Shown here: positions 1-4,981 of the stretch, in pieces
How positions within the stretch are numbered: the stretch's first letter is position 1
Layout: each line of letters begins with the position of its first letter
NCBI GenBank assembly: GCA_017620115.1
Contig: JAFZRB010000042.1
Coordinates: 1-5,534, forward strand
DNA from: Clostridia bacterium
Lineage (GTDB): Bacteria > Bacillota > Clostridia > Christensenellales > Aristaeellaceae
DNA: 5,534 nucleotides
Direction: 5' to 3'
Program-made: the position numbers and the translations under genes
Notes under the pieces: generated by a model
Told to the model about the DNA's origin: nothing
Seen by the model: the letters and a program-made list of their open reading frames with translations, nothing else
The model's database searches: none

Positions 1-669
1 GGCCAGGACGCGGTCAACGTCGCCGACACGTTCAACAAGAATCTGGGCGTGGACGGCGTCATCCTCACCAAGCTGGACGGCGATACCCGCGGCGGCGCGG
101 CCATTTCGGTCAAAGCCGTCACCGGCAAGCCCATCAAGTTCAGCGGCACCGGCGAGAAGCTCACCGACATCGAGCCCTTCTATCCCGACCGCATGGCCAG
201 CCGCATCCTCGGCATGGGCGACGTACTGAGCCTCATCGAAAAGGCTCAGGAGAGCATCGACGAGAAGAGCGCCAAGGATCTTGAGCACAAGATCCGCACC
301 TCCACCTTCACGCTGGACGATTATCTCGAACAGATGGGCCAGCTTTCCAAGATGGGCTCCCTCACCGACATGCTCAAGATGATCCCCGGCCTGGGCAACA
401 AGCTCTCGAACGTGGATATCGACGAAGGCGCTGTGAAAAAGGCCCAGAGCAAGAACTGCGCCATCATCCAGTCCATGACGCGCATGGAGCGCCGCAACCC
501 CGATATCCTCAACGCCAGCCGCCGCAGGCGCATCGCCGCGGGCAGCGGCACCACCGTGCAGGACGTGAACCTGCTCCTCAAGCAGTTCGAACAAGCCCGC
601 ACGATGATGAAACAGGTCATGGGCAGCGGCAAACGCGGTCGCATCCGTCTTCCCTTCCGGGGGCAGTAA
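1..669 (+). CDS. ffh: Signal recognition particle protein Ffh, C-terminal half (5' partial)
   Basis: Ffh is the SRP GTPase. It binds SRP RNA and the signal sequences of nascent chains and delivers ribosomes to the membrane receptor FtsY. The frame is open from base 1, so the start lies left of the window; 222 residues are visible, about half of the usual ~450. The visible part opens in the G domain with a GQDAVNVA segment, then the TKLDGDTRGG guanine-specificity motif (residues 23-32) and the FSGTGEK closing loop (47-53). The methionine-rich M domain follows: KMGSLTDMLKMIPG (117-130), and the SRP-RNA-binding stretch SRRRRIAAGSG (173-183) followed by TTVQDVNLLLKQF. The basic GKRGRIRLPF tail is ordinary for the family. 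The gene ends 66 bases before rpsP, and ffh followed by rpsP is the usual order in Bacillota. Identification is very secure. Confidence 0.98.
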   Translation, partial: GQDAVNVADTFNKNLGVDGVILTKLDGDTRGGAAISVKAVTGKPIKFSGTGEKLTDIEPFYPDRMASRILGMGDVLSLIEKAQESIDEKSAKDLEHKIRTSTFTLDDYLEQMGQLSKMGSLTDMLKMIPGLGNKLSNVDIDEGAVKKAQSKNCAIIQSMTRMERRNPDILNASRRRRIAAGSGTTVQDVNLLLKQFEQARTMMKQVMGSGKRGRIRLPFRGQ

Positions 670-735
670 TCAAGAATCAAGAATGACGAATTCTTTATTC
701 ATACCAACATAACATCATTTAGGAGGAACATCACC
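670..735 (+). other. AT-rich ffh–rpsP spacer with short repeats and a weak hairpin
   Basis: This spacer is strikingly AT-rich between two GC-rich genes. It begins with the tandem 7-mer TCAAGAA TCAAGAA (670-683). AAGAAT (679-684) can pair with ATTCTT (690-695) across a 5-base loop, but the stem is all AT except one G-C pair and no T-run follows, so I do not call it a terminator. No convincing -35/-10 pair was seen. The right end holds the rpsP ribosome binding site AGGAGGA (721-727). It may only be a processing or degenerate-repeat spacer. Confidence 0.4.
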
Positions 736-975
736 ATGGTCAAGATCCGCATGAAGAGAATGGGCATGAAGAAGGAGCCCTTCTACCGCATCATCGTCAC
801 CGACAGCCGCAACGCCCGCGACGGCCGCGCCATCGAGGAGCTGGGCTACTACAATCCCATCACCGAGCCCTCCGAGCTGAAGATCGACGGCGAGCGCGCC
901 AAGTACTGGCTCGGCGTCGGCGCTCAGCCTTCCGACACTGTGCGCGGCCTGCTGAAGAAGAGCGGCGTGATTTGA
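736..975 (+). CDS. rpsP: 30S ribosomal protein S16
   Basis: S16 is a primary structural protein of the small ribosomal subunit and binds 16S rRNA during early 30S assembly. The 79-residue product has the hallmark N-terminus MVKIRMKRMGMKKEPFYRI, then VTDSRNARDGR and the ELGYYNPI segment, and closes with GAQPSDTVRGLLKKSGVI. This is S16 from end to end without the short C-terminal extension some Bacillota carry (the B. subtilis protein is about 90 residues). The ATG is chosen because AGGAGGA lies 8 bases upstream and because the N-terminus aligns exactly with the family. khpA begins 22 bases after its stop, consistent with one transcript. Confidence 0.98.
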   Translation: MVKIRMKRMGMKKEPFYRIIVTDSRNARDGRAIEELGYYNPITEPSELKIDGERAKYWLGVGAQPSDTVRGLLKKSGVI

Positions 976-997
976 CGGAGCGCTGGAGGTTTACGTC

Positions 998-1225
998 ATG
1001 CTTGAACTCATCAGGTATATCGCGCAGTCGCTCGTCGAGAACCCCGACCAGGTCGAGGTCATCGAAAAGGAAGGCGCGGACTCCATCATTTACGAGCTGC
1101 ATGTCGCGCCCGATGATATGGGCAAGGTGATCGGCCGCCAGGGCCGCATCGCCAAGGCCATCCGCACGGTCGTCAAGGCCGCAACCGCGAAAAGCGAAAA
1201 GCCGGTTTTTGTGGAAATCGTATAA
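998..1225 (+). CDS. khpA: KH-domain RNA-binding protein KhpA (YlqC family)
   Basis: KhpA is a small single-KH-domain RNA-binding protein. In other Bacillota it pairs with KhpB/Jag and has been linked to RNA control and cell elongation or division. The 75-residue product is nearly all KH domain: an N-terminal helix MLELIRYIAQSLVENPDQV, a strand DSIIYELHVAPDDMG, the GxxG RNA-binding loop as KVIGRQGRIAKAIRTVVKAA (residues 43-62), and a terminal strand KPVFVEIV. The length is typical. GGAGGT lies 7 bases before the ATG. Its position directly after rpsP and before rimM/trmD is conserved in the phylum. A hairpin with a T-rich tail starts 7 bases after the stop, so part of transcription may end here. 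Confidence 0.95.
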   Translation: MLELIRYIAQSLVENPDQVEVIEKEGADSIIYELHVAPDDMGKVIGRQGRIAKAIRTVVKAATAKSEKPVFVEIV

Positions 1226-1231
1226 AAGATT

Positions 1232-1266
1232 GGGGCTGGCGCTTTCCGGCGCCGGCTCCTTCTTCT
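1232..1266 (+). terminator. Possible intrinsic terminator or attenuator after khpA
   Basis: GGGGCTGGCGC (1232-1242) can pair with GCGCCGGCTCC (1249-1259) around a 6-base loop, giving about 11 pairs with two G-U. TTCTTCT (1260-1266) follows. The tail is a broken U-tract rather than a clean one, so termination would probably be partial. The ribosome binding site of the next gene starts two or three bases later, so the structure could reduce both read-through into, and translation of, the EEP gene. This is inferred from hand folding only. Confidence 0.5.
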
Positions 1267-1268
1267 AT

Positions 1269-1273
1269 GGAGG
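1269..1273 (+). promoter_or_regulatory. Ribosome binding site deciding the EEP gene start
   Basis: GGAGG lies 6 bases before the ATG at 1280. It overlaps or abuts the other candidate in-frame ATG at 1274, which leaves no spacing, so the downstream ATG is preferred. The site is immediately downstream of the 1232-1266 hairpin. Confidence 0.7.
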
Positions 1274-1279
1274 ATGCTT

Positions 1280-2050
1280 ATGAAGATCGTAACTTTCAAC
1301 CTGCGCTGCGACAACAACAGCGACGGGGAAAACCGCTGGCAGTTCCGCAAGGGCATCGTGCTCGACCGGCTGGAGGCCGAGGCGCCGGATGTTGCGGGCT
1401 TCCAGGAAGTGAAGCCGGAAATGGCCGATTTCCTCCGCAGGCACCTGAACGGGTATCTGTGCGTGGGCTGCGGCCGCAGCGCCGAGTACGGCGGTGAAAA
1501 CAACATGATCGCCTTCCGCCAGGATCGCTATGAACTGATGCGGCTGGAAACCTTCTGGCTCTCCGGGACGCCCGACGAGCCCGGCTCCCGTTATCCGAAT
1601 CAGTCCGACTGCCCCCGCGTGTGCACCCACATCGAGCTGCGCCCCTGGGACAGCGCCGCGGTGTTCCATGTATACAACACGCACCTCGACCACGTGTCCG
1701 ACGAAGCGCGCATACTGGGCGCGCAGGCCATCATGCGGCATATCGACGAGGATCAGAAGCGCCGCCCCGCTCCGCTGGTGGTGACGGGCGACATGAACGC
1801 CGAGCCGGACAGCGGCGCGATCGCCGTGTTCACAAGCGGCGAAAAGCATCCGCTCGTCAACGAGACGCCGGATTTCATCGCCTCCTATCACGGCTTCGGC
1901 AAATGCCCGGAGCACGCGCAGATCGACTATATCTTCTCGGAAGGCTTCAAGGCCGTCCGGCCGCCCGTCGCCTGGAGCGAGCTGTCTTTCGGAAAGTGCC
2001 TCTCGGATCACAACGCGCTGTGCGCCTTCCTTGAGCCGGCCGGGGAATAA
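1280..2050 (+). CDS. Endonuclease/exonuclease/phosphatase (EEP) family metal-dependent hydrolase
   Basis: This is a complete 256-residue member of the EEP superfamily (the DNase I / exonuclease III / phosphoesterase fold), which uses divalent metal to cleave phosphodiester or phosphomonoester bonds. The family motifs appear in order: VTFNLRCDN with Asn8, FQEVKP with the metal-binding Glu43, YNTHLDH (132-138) with the conserved Asn and His, GDMNAEP (170-176) with Asp171 and Asn173, AQIDYIF (213-219), and LSDHNAL (241-247) with the catalytic Asp-His pair. All expected active-site residues are present, so the enzyme should be active. No signal peptide or membrane segment is seen, suggesting a cytoplasmic location. 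The FWLSGTP...GSRYP region resembles uncharacterised bacterial EEP proteins. The substrate (sugar or lipid phosphate, nucleic acid or other) cannot be told. Base composition matches its neighbours, but the gene is not a usual member of this operon. rimM starts 23 bases after its stop. Confidence 0.9.
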   Translation: MKIVTFNLRCDNNSDGENRWQFRKGIVLDRLEAEAPDVAGFQEVKPEMADFLRRHLNGYLCVGCGRSAEYGGENNMIAFRQDRYELMRLETFWLSGTPDEPGSRYPNQSDCPRVCTHIELRPWDSAAVFHVYNTHLDHVSDEARILGAQAIMRHIDEDQKRRPAPLVVTGDMNAEPDSGAIAVFTSGEKHPLVNETPDFIASYHGFGKCPEHAQIDYIFSEGFKAVRPPVAWSELSFGKCLSDHNALCAFLEPAGE

Positions 2051-2073
2051 ATGAAAAAGCGAGGTAAACGCCC

Positions 2074-2601
2074 ATGCTGTCGTCCCATCTGATGATCGGC
2101 GAAATCACGCGCCCGCAGGGCATCCGCGGAGAGGTCAAGGTTCGCCCCGCGACCAACGATCCCAACCGCTTTTACGATCTCGACCGCGTGTTTCTGAAGC
2201 GCGGCGAGGAATATGTCGAGCGCAGTATCAGCGTGAGCCGCGTCGAGCCGGACGCGGTTTACATGACGTTCGAGGGCGTGACCGACCGGAACGCCGCCGA
2301 AGCGCTGCGCGGCGAGTTCATCTATATCGACCGCGCGCACGCCGTTCAGCTGCCGGAGGACGCCAACTTCATCTGCGACCTGATCGGCTGCGAAGGCGTC
2401 GACACGAACGGCCGCCGCCTGGGCAGGATGGTCGACGTCATGCAACCCGGAGGCAACGACGTTTACGTGTTTCACGGCCCGCTGGGCGAGGTGCTGGTAC
2501 CCGCGCTCAAGAGCGTGGTCACCGAGGTCAACGTGGAGGAGAAGCGCATCGTGTTCGACGCGAAGCGGCTGAACGAGGTGGCGGTTTTCGATGAGGATTA
2601 A
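2074..2601 (+). CDS. rimM: Ribosome maturation factor RimM
   Basis: RimM binds ribosomal protein S19 in the 30S head and helps the 3' domain of 16S rRNA mature. The 175-residue protein has the usual two domains. The N-terminal RimM barrel (about 6-88) opens with MIGEITRPQGIRGEVKV and contains the FEGVTDRNAAEALRG segment (66-80). The C-terminal PRC-barrel (about 96-172) starts at FICDLIGCEG and carries GRMVDVMQPGGNDVYVF and GEVLVPALKSVV. The ATG at 2074 has GAGGT 8 bases upstream; an in-frame ATG at 2092 (residue 7) is possible but lacks as good a site. Its last 11 bases overlap the start of trmD, indicating translational coupling. rimM and trmD are adjacent in most bacteria. Confidence 0.96.
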   Translation: MLSSHLMIGEITRPQGIRGEVKVRPATNDPNRFYDLDRVFLKRGEEYVERSISVSRVEPDAVYMTFEGVTDRNAAEALRGEFIYIDRAHAVQLPEDANFICDLIGCEGVDTNGRRLGRMVDVMQPGGNDVYVFHGPLGEVLVPALKSVVTEVNVEEKRIVFDAKRLNEVAVFDED

Positions 2602-3331
2602 GGTGCTCACCATCTTCCCGGAGATGATCCGGCCCATGCTGGAAGCCAGCATACTGGGGCGCGCCATCGACGCCGGTTTCATCGAAGTGGAGCTCATCGA
2701 CATCCGCCCCTTCTCCGAATTGAAGCATAAGAACACCGATGATTATCCCTTCGGCGGCGGGCCGGGCATGGTCATGCTGGCGCAGCCCATCGTGGACGCG
2801 GTGGAGAGCTGCGCGGGCGAGGGCTTCCGCGGCAAACGCCTTTACCTCTCCCCGCGTGGAAAGACATTCACACAGGCGATGGCCGAGGAGCTTTCGAAGG
2901 ACGAAGAGCTGCTGCTGCTGTGCGGCCATTACGAGGGCGTCGACCAGCGCGCCATCGACCTTGTGATCGACGAGGAGGTTTCCATCGGCGATTACGTGCT
3001 CACCGGCGGCGAGCTGGGGGCGCTGGTCATCATCGACGCCGTGGCGAGGCTGATTCCGGGCGTGCTGGGTTCGGACGAATCCAGCGAGGACGAGAGCTTT
3101 TCCTCCGGCCTTTTGGAGTACCCGCAGTACACGCGCCCCCGCGAGTACCGCGGGCTGGCCGTGCCGGACATCCTGCTCTCCGGCGACCACGCGAAGATCG
3201 CCCGCTGGCGGCGCGACAGGGCGCTGGAGCTCACCTACGAGCGAAGGCCGGAGCTTCTGGAGAAGGTCGAGCTGGACAAGAAAGACAGGCTGTTCATGCA
3301 GGCGCTGCGGGAAAAGAAAAGCGCCGAATGA
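2591..3331 (+). CDS. trmD: tRNA (guanine-N1-)-methyltransferase TrmD
   Basis: TrmD methylates N1 of G37 next to the anticodon using S-adenosylmethionine, preventing +1 frameshifts; it is a homodimeric SPOUT enzyme and usually essential. The 246-residue length is typical. Visible landmarks are MRIKVLTIFPEM at the start, DDYPFGGGPGMVM (50-62), YLSPRGKTFTQ (85-95), LCGHYEGVDQR (110-120), and the trefoil-knot AdoMet site IGDYVLTGGELGALVIIDA (132-150). The conserved active-site arginine is Arg153 (VARLIPGVLG). The acidic residue matching the catalytic Asp169 of E. coli falls on Glu168 in SEDESF, so the aspartate is replaced by glutamate or shifted by one. GLLEYPQYTRP and the LLSGDHAKIARWRR linker follow. 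The start overlaps rimM by 11 bases, and GAGGTG lies 10 bases before the ATG. Confidence 0.97.
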   Translation: MRIKVLTIFPEMIRPMLEASILGRAIDAGFIEVELIDIRPFSELKHKNTDDYPFGGGPGMVMLAQPIVDAVESCAGEGFRGKRLYLSPRGKTFTQAMAEELSKDEELLLLCGHYEGVDQRAIDLVIDEEVSIGDYVLTGGELGALVIIDAVARLIPGVLGSDESSEDESFSSGLLEYPQYTRPREYRGLAVPDILLSGDHAKIARWRRDRALELTYERRPELLEKVELDKKDRLFMQALREKKSAE

Positions 3332-3345
3332 TCCGCCAGACCCGG

Positions 3346-3396
3346 TAAAAATTTACGAATTCTCCCCTTGCCGGGCAAAGGTCATTGTGATATAAT
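3346..3396 (+). promoter_or_regulatory. Strong sigma-A-type promoter for rplS with UP-like tract
   Basis: A TTGCCG -35 box (3368-3373) and a perfect TATAAT -10 box (3391-3396) are separated by exactly 17 bases. The -10 is preceded by TGA, making an extended -10 (TGn). An AT-rich tract TAAAAATTTACGAATT (3346-3361) lies just upstream of the -35, where an UP element would sit; it stands out in GC-rich DNA. Transcription would start near 3403, giving a leader of about 77 bases. This would let L19 be expressed independently of the upstream ffh–trmD transcript. Confidence 0.85.
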
Positions 3397-3410
3397 ACTT
3401 CTGTTAATCG

Positions 3411-3447
3411 GGCGGTCCGCTGCCTGCGTGTGATGAGCGTCAGGGCA
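3411..3447 (+). promoter_or_regulatory. rplS leader with two mutually exclusive hairpins
   Basis: In the predicted leader, GGCGG (3411-3415) can pair with CTGCC (3420-3424) around TCCG. Alternatively TGCCTGCG (3421-3428) can pair with the CGTCAGGGCA region (3438-3447), with a bulge on the right arm. Both use bases 3421-3424, so only one forms at a time. The second stem ends 17 bases before the rplS ribosome binding site. Leaders that bind L19 are described for rplS in some Bacillota; whether this one belongs to that class cannot be judged here. Confidence 0.4.
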
Positions 3448-3464
3448 TGAACGTCTGTAATTTG

Positions 3465-3471
3465 AGGAGGA
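3465..3471 (+). promoter_or_regulatory. Ribosome binding site deciding the rplS start
   Basis: AGGAGGA lies 8 bases before the ATG at 3480. An in-frame ATG at 3447 would add 11 residues not found in L19 and would place this perfect site inside the coding sequence, so 3480 is taken as the start. Confidence 0.9.
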
Positions 3472-3479
3472 AGATTCCC

Positions 3480-3821
3480 ATGAACGAGATCATCCGTTCC
3501 ATCGAGAACGCCCAGCTGCGTTCCGACATCCCCGAGTTCGCCGTCGGCGACACCGTTCGCGTCGAAGTGAAGGTCGTCGAAGGCTCCCGCGAGCGCCTGC
3601 AGGCGTTCGAAGGCGTGGTCATCGCCCGCCGCAACGGCTCCGTCCGCGAAACCTTCACCGTGCGCCGCACTTCCTACGGCGTCGGCGTCGAGCGTACGTT
3701 CCCGCTGCACTCCCCGCGCGTTGATTCCATCAAGGTGACCCGTCGCGGCAAGGTTCGCCGCGCGAAGCTGTACTACCTGCGCGATCTCAGCGGCAAGGCA
3801 GCCAAGGTCAAGGAGAAGTAA
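3480..3821 (+). CDS. rplS: 50S ribosomal protein L19
   Basis: L19 is a large-subunit protein near the interface with the 30S subunit. The 113-residue product covers the whole family: MNEIIRSIENAQLRSDIPEF, the GDTVRVEVKVVEGSRERLQAFEG barrel strands, VVIARRNGS, the signature SVRETFTVRRTSYGVGVERTFPLHSP (about 59-84), and the basic KVTRRGKVRRAKLYYLRDLSGKAA end. The usual length is about 115. The start is set by AGGAGGA at 3465-3471. The gene has its own strong promoter and ends 14 bases before a clear intrinsic terminator, so it forms its own unit and can also receive read-through from trmD. Confidence 0.98.
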   Translation: MNEIIRSIENAQLRSDIPEFAVGDTVRVEVKVVEGSRERLQAFEGVVIARRNGSVRETFTVRRTSYGVGVERTFPLHSPRVDSIKVTRRGKVRRAKLYYLRDLSGKAAKVKEK

Positions 3822-3835
3822 TCTTCGTACAACAG

Positions 3836-3863
3836 GACCGCGCTCGCGCGGTCTTTGTTTTTT
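3836..3863 (+). terminator. Intrinsic terminator of rplS
   Basis: GACCGCG (3836-3842) pairs perfectly with CGCGGTC (3847-3853) around a CTCG loop and is followed by TTTGTTTTTT (3854-3863). This is a textbook rho-independent terminator 14 bases after the rplS stop. Its right half recurs at 4964-4981. Confidence 0.95.
3846..3863 (+). repeat. 18-base direct repeat, left copy (3' half of rplS terminator)
   Basis: GCGCGGTCTTTGTTTTTT here is identical to 4964-4981, 1118 bases downstream. The match stops at both ends (C versus A before, G versus A after). It comprises the right stem arm and T-tract of the rplS terminator. The two copies bracket the GNAT gene and the rbgA fragment. Confidence 0.85.
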
Positions 3864-3932
3864 GTCAGCGCGCCAGCGGTGAACGGCGGCGCAACCCGGG
3901 ATGCGTCTGTGTGAATCAGGGAGGCGCGTGGA

Positions 3933-4826
3933 ATGAACGCCCCGTCGGACATTCAGTTGATCAGCGACTACATGCGCGATGACGTCTGCCGCCATATGCT
4001 GAATGCATTGACCCAGAAGACCTTTGGATTCGATTTTGAAGGATGGGTGACGCAGGGGTATTTTGAGGGGGATTACATTCCGTATTCCTTTGTGAAGGGC
4101 GGAAGGATCATCTCCAACGTGTCTGCCAACCGCATGGTTTTTATGCAGAACGGTTCCCGGCGGAACTATATTCAGATCGGAACGGTCATGACGGACGCGG
4201 CCTTCCGCGGGCAGGGATTGGCTTCGCGGCTGATGCGGCATGTCATCGGCAGATACGAGAAAGAATGCGACGGCATTTATCTGTTCGGAGATCTGAGCGC
4301 GCTGGGTTTTTACCAAAAGCTGGATTTCAGGACGGCCAACCAGTACCGCTATTATGTGAAAGAGGAATTCTGCACGCGCGGAAAAGCCGGCCCGGGATTC
4401 AGGCCGATCAAGGATTGCGGAAATGAGATCAAACAGCGATACATGGATCTGGTCCGGAAAAGCGCGCGCTATTCCCCGTTTGAGCAGATGAACCGCTTTG
4501 GCCTGCAGATGTTCTATACGGCCGGCCTTGACGACGTGTTCCACATTGATAATCCGGACTGCTTCATAGTCCTCGCGCAGGGGGAATGCACGGAGCTGAA
4601 GTCCATCCTCTGCAGCGAAAAGGTACCCCTCCTTTCGATCCTGCGGCGCATAGAGATCAGAAACCGCAGGTGCAGACTGGGCTTTGTGCCCCTGGAGGAA
4701 GACAGGGACCTGTGCGCGGCGGAACTCTATGACGGCGGAGACGACTACAGACTGTTCTGTCGCGGAGAAATACTGGAAGCCGTCGAGCGGGACAGATTGT
4801 ATTTCCCCGATCTTTCGCATGCGTGA
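3933..4826 (+). CDS. GNAT family N-acetyltransferase, substrate unknown
   Basis: The 297-residue protein belongs to the GNAT acyl-CoA-dependent acetyltransferases. The N-terminal GNAT domain shows YIPYSFVKGGRIISNVSANRM (about 48-68), the strand IQIGTVMTDAAFRG leading into the acetyl-CoA pyrophosphate loop RGQGLASRLM (92-101), and YLFGDLSALGFYQKLDFR (116-133), the usual motif B end. About 150 further residues form a C-terminal domain with no motif I recognise. This architecture resembles uncharacterised Bacillota GNAT proteins of about 280-300 residues. No signal peptide or membrane segment is seen. AGGGAGG lies 8 bases before the ATG. Codon use differs from the housekeeping genes: a sampled 60-base line is about 52% G+C. 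It sits after the rplS terminator with no promoter I can identify, and 36 bases before the rbgA fragment. This suggests a later insertion between rplS and rbgA. The family call is secure; the role is unknown. Confidence 0.88.
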   Translation: MNAPSDIQLISDYMRDDVCRHMLNALTQKTFGFDFEGWVTQGYFEGDYIPYSFVKGGRIISNVSANRMVFMQNGSRRNYIQIGTVMTDAAFRGQGLASRLMRHVIGRYEKECDGIYLFGDLSALGFYQKLDFRTANQYRYYVKEEFCTRGKAGPGFRPIKDCGNEIKQRYMDLVRKSARYSPFEQMNRFGLQMFYTAGLDDVFHIDNPDCFIVLAQGECTELKSILCSEKVPLLSILRRIEIRNRRCRLGFVPLEEDRDLCAAELYDGGDDYRLFCRGEILEAVERDRLYFPDLSHA

Positions 4827-4848
4827 CAGCGCGTCGTTGCCTATCCCC

Positions 4849-4855
4849 AGGAGGT
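4849..4855 (+). promoter_or_regulatory. Ribosome binding site of the rbgA fragment
   Basis: AGGAGGT lies 7 bases before a TTG start at 4863. The site and its spacing are near ideal, and the encoded peptide matches the RbgA N-terminus from its first residues, so TTG is accepted as the start. Confidence 0.8.
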
Positions 4856-4955
4856 GTTTCCCTTGCCTGAGATCAACTGGTACCCCGGACATATGGCCAA
4901 GACCCGGCGCATCTTCGCCGCCATCAAGGAGGCCTGCGCCCCGGCTGTTGAGCGC

Positions 4956-4981
4956 ATGCGAGAGCGCGGTCTTTGTTTTTT
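4956..4981 (+). terminator. Right half of an intrinsic terminator lacking its left arm
   Basis: The sequence from ATGCGAGA through GCGCGGTC (ending at 4971), followed by TTTGTTTTTT (4972-4981), has the form of a terminator's right arm and T-tract. The matching left arm would read about GACCGCGCTCTCGC, but the bases before 4953 do not fit it; only weak GCGC/GCGC pairing (4952-4955 with 4964-4967) remains. This looks like the breakpoint of a rearrangement that removed the left arm. Residual termination activity is uncertain. Confidence 0.5.
4964..4981 (+). repeat. 18-base direct repeat, right copy
   Basis: GCGCGGTCTTTGTTTTTT is identical to 3846-3863. Here it directly follows the rbgA breakpoint and directly precedes the low-GC region carrying the VanZ-like gene. 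Confidence 0.85.

Noticed and set aside
1274..1279. EEP start at ATG 1274 (MLMK...)
   Set aside because: The ribosome binding site abuts it with no spacing; ATG 1280 gives correct spacing and the usual MKIVTFN start.
1265..2011. A 248-codon antisense frame opposite the EEP gene
   Set aside because: It is a shadow of GC-rich codon use; the + strand frame has all EEP motifs and a ribosome binding site.
3341..3375. Inverted repeat CCCGG/CCGGG after trmD as a trmD terminator
   Set aside because: It is a five-pair stem with a 25-base loop and no T-run, and it overlaps the -35 box of the rplS promoter.
3447..3479. Longer rplS start adding 11 residues
   Set aside because: The added residues are not part of L19, and the perfect AGGAGGA site at 3465-3471 fits the ATG at 3480.
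3294..4892. A 532-codon antisense open frame across rplS and the GNAT gene
   Set aside because: It lies codon-for-codon opposite three + strand frames in the same register. It stays open because the sense genes avoid TTA, CTA and TCA codons. Its product has no recognisable domain, and it covers a strong promoter and terminator of the + strand.
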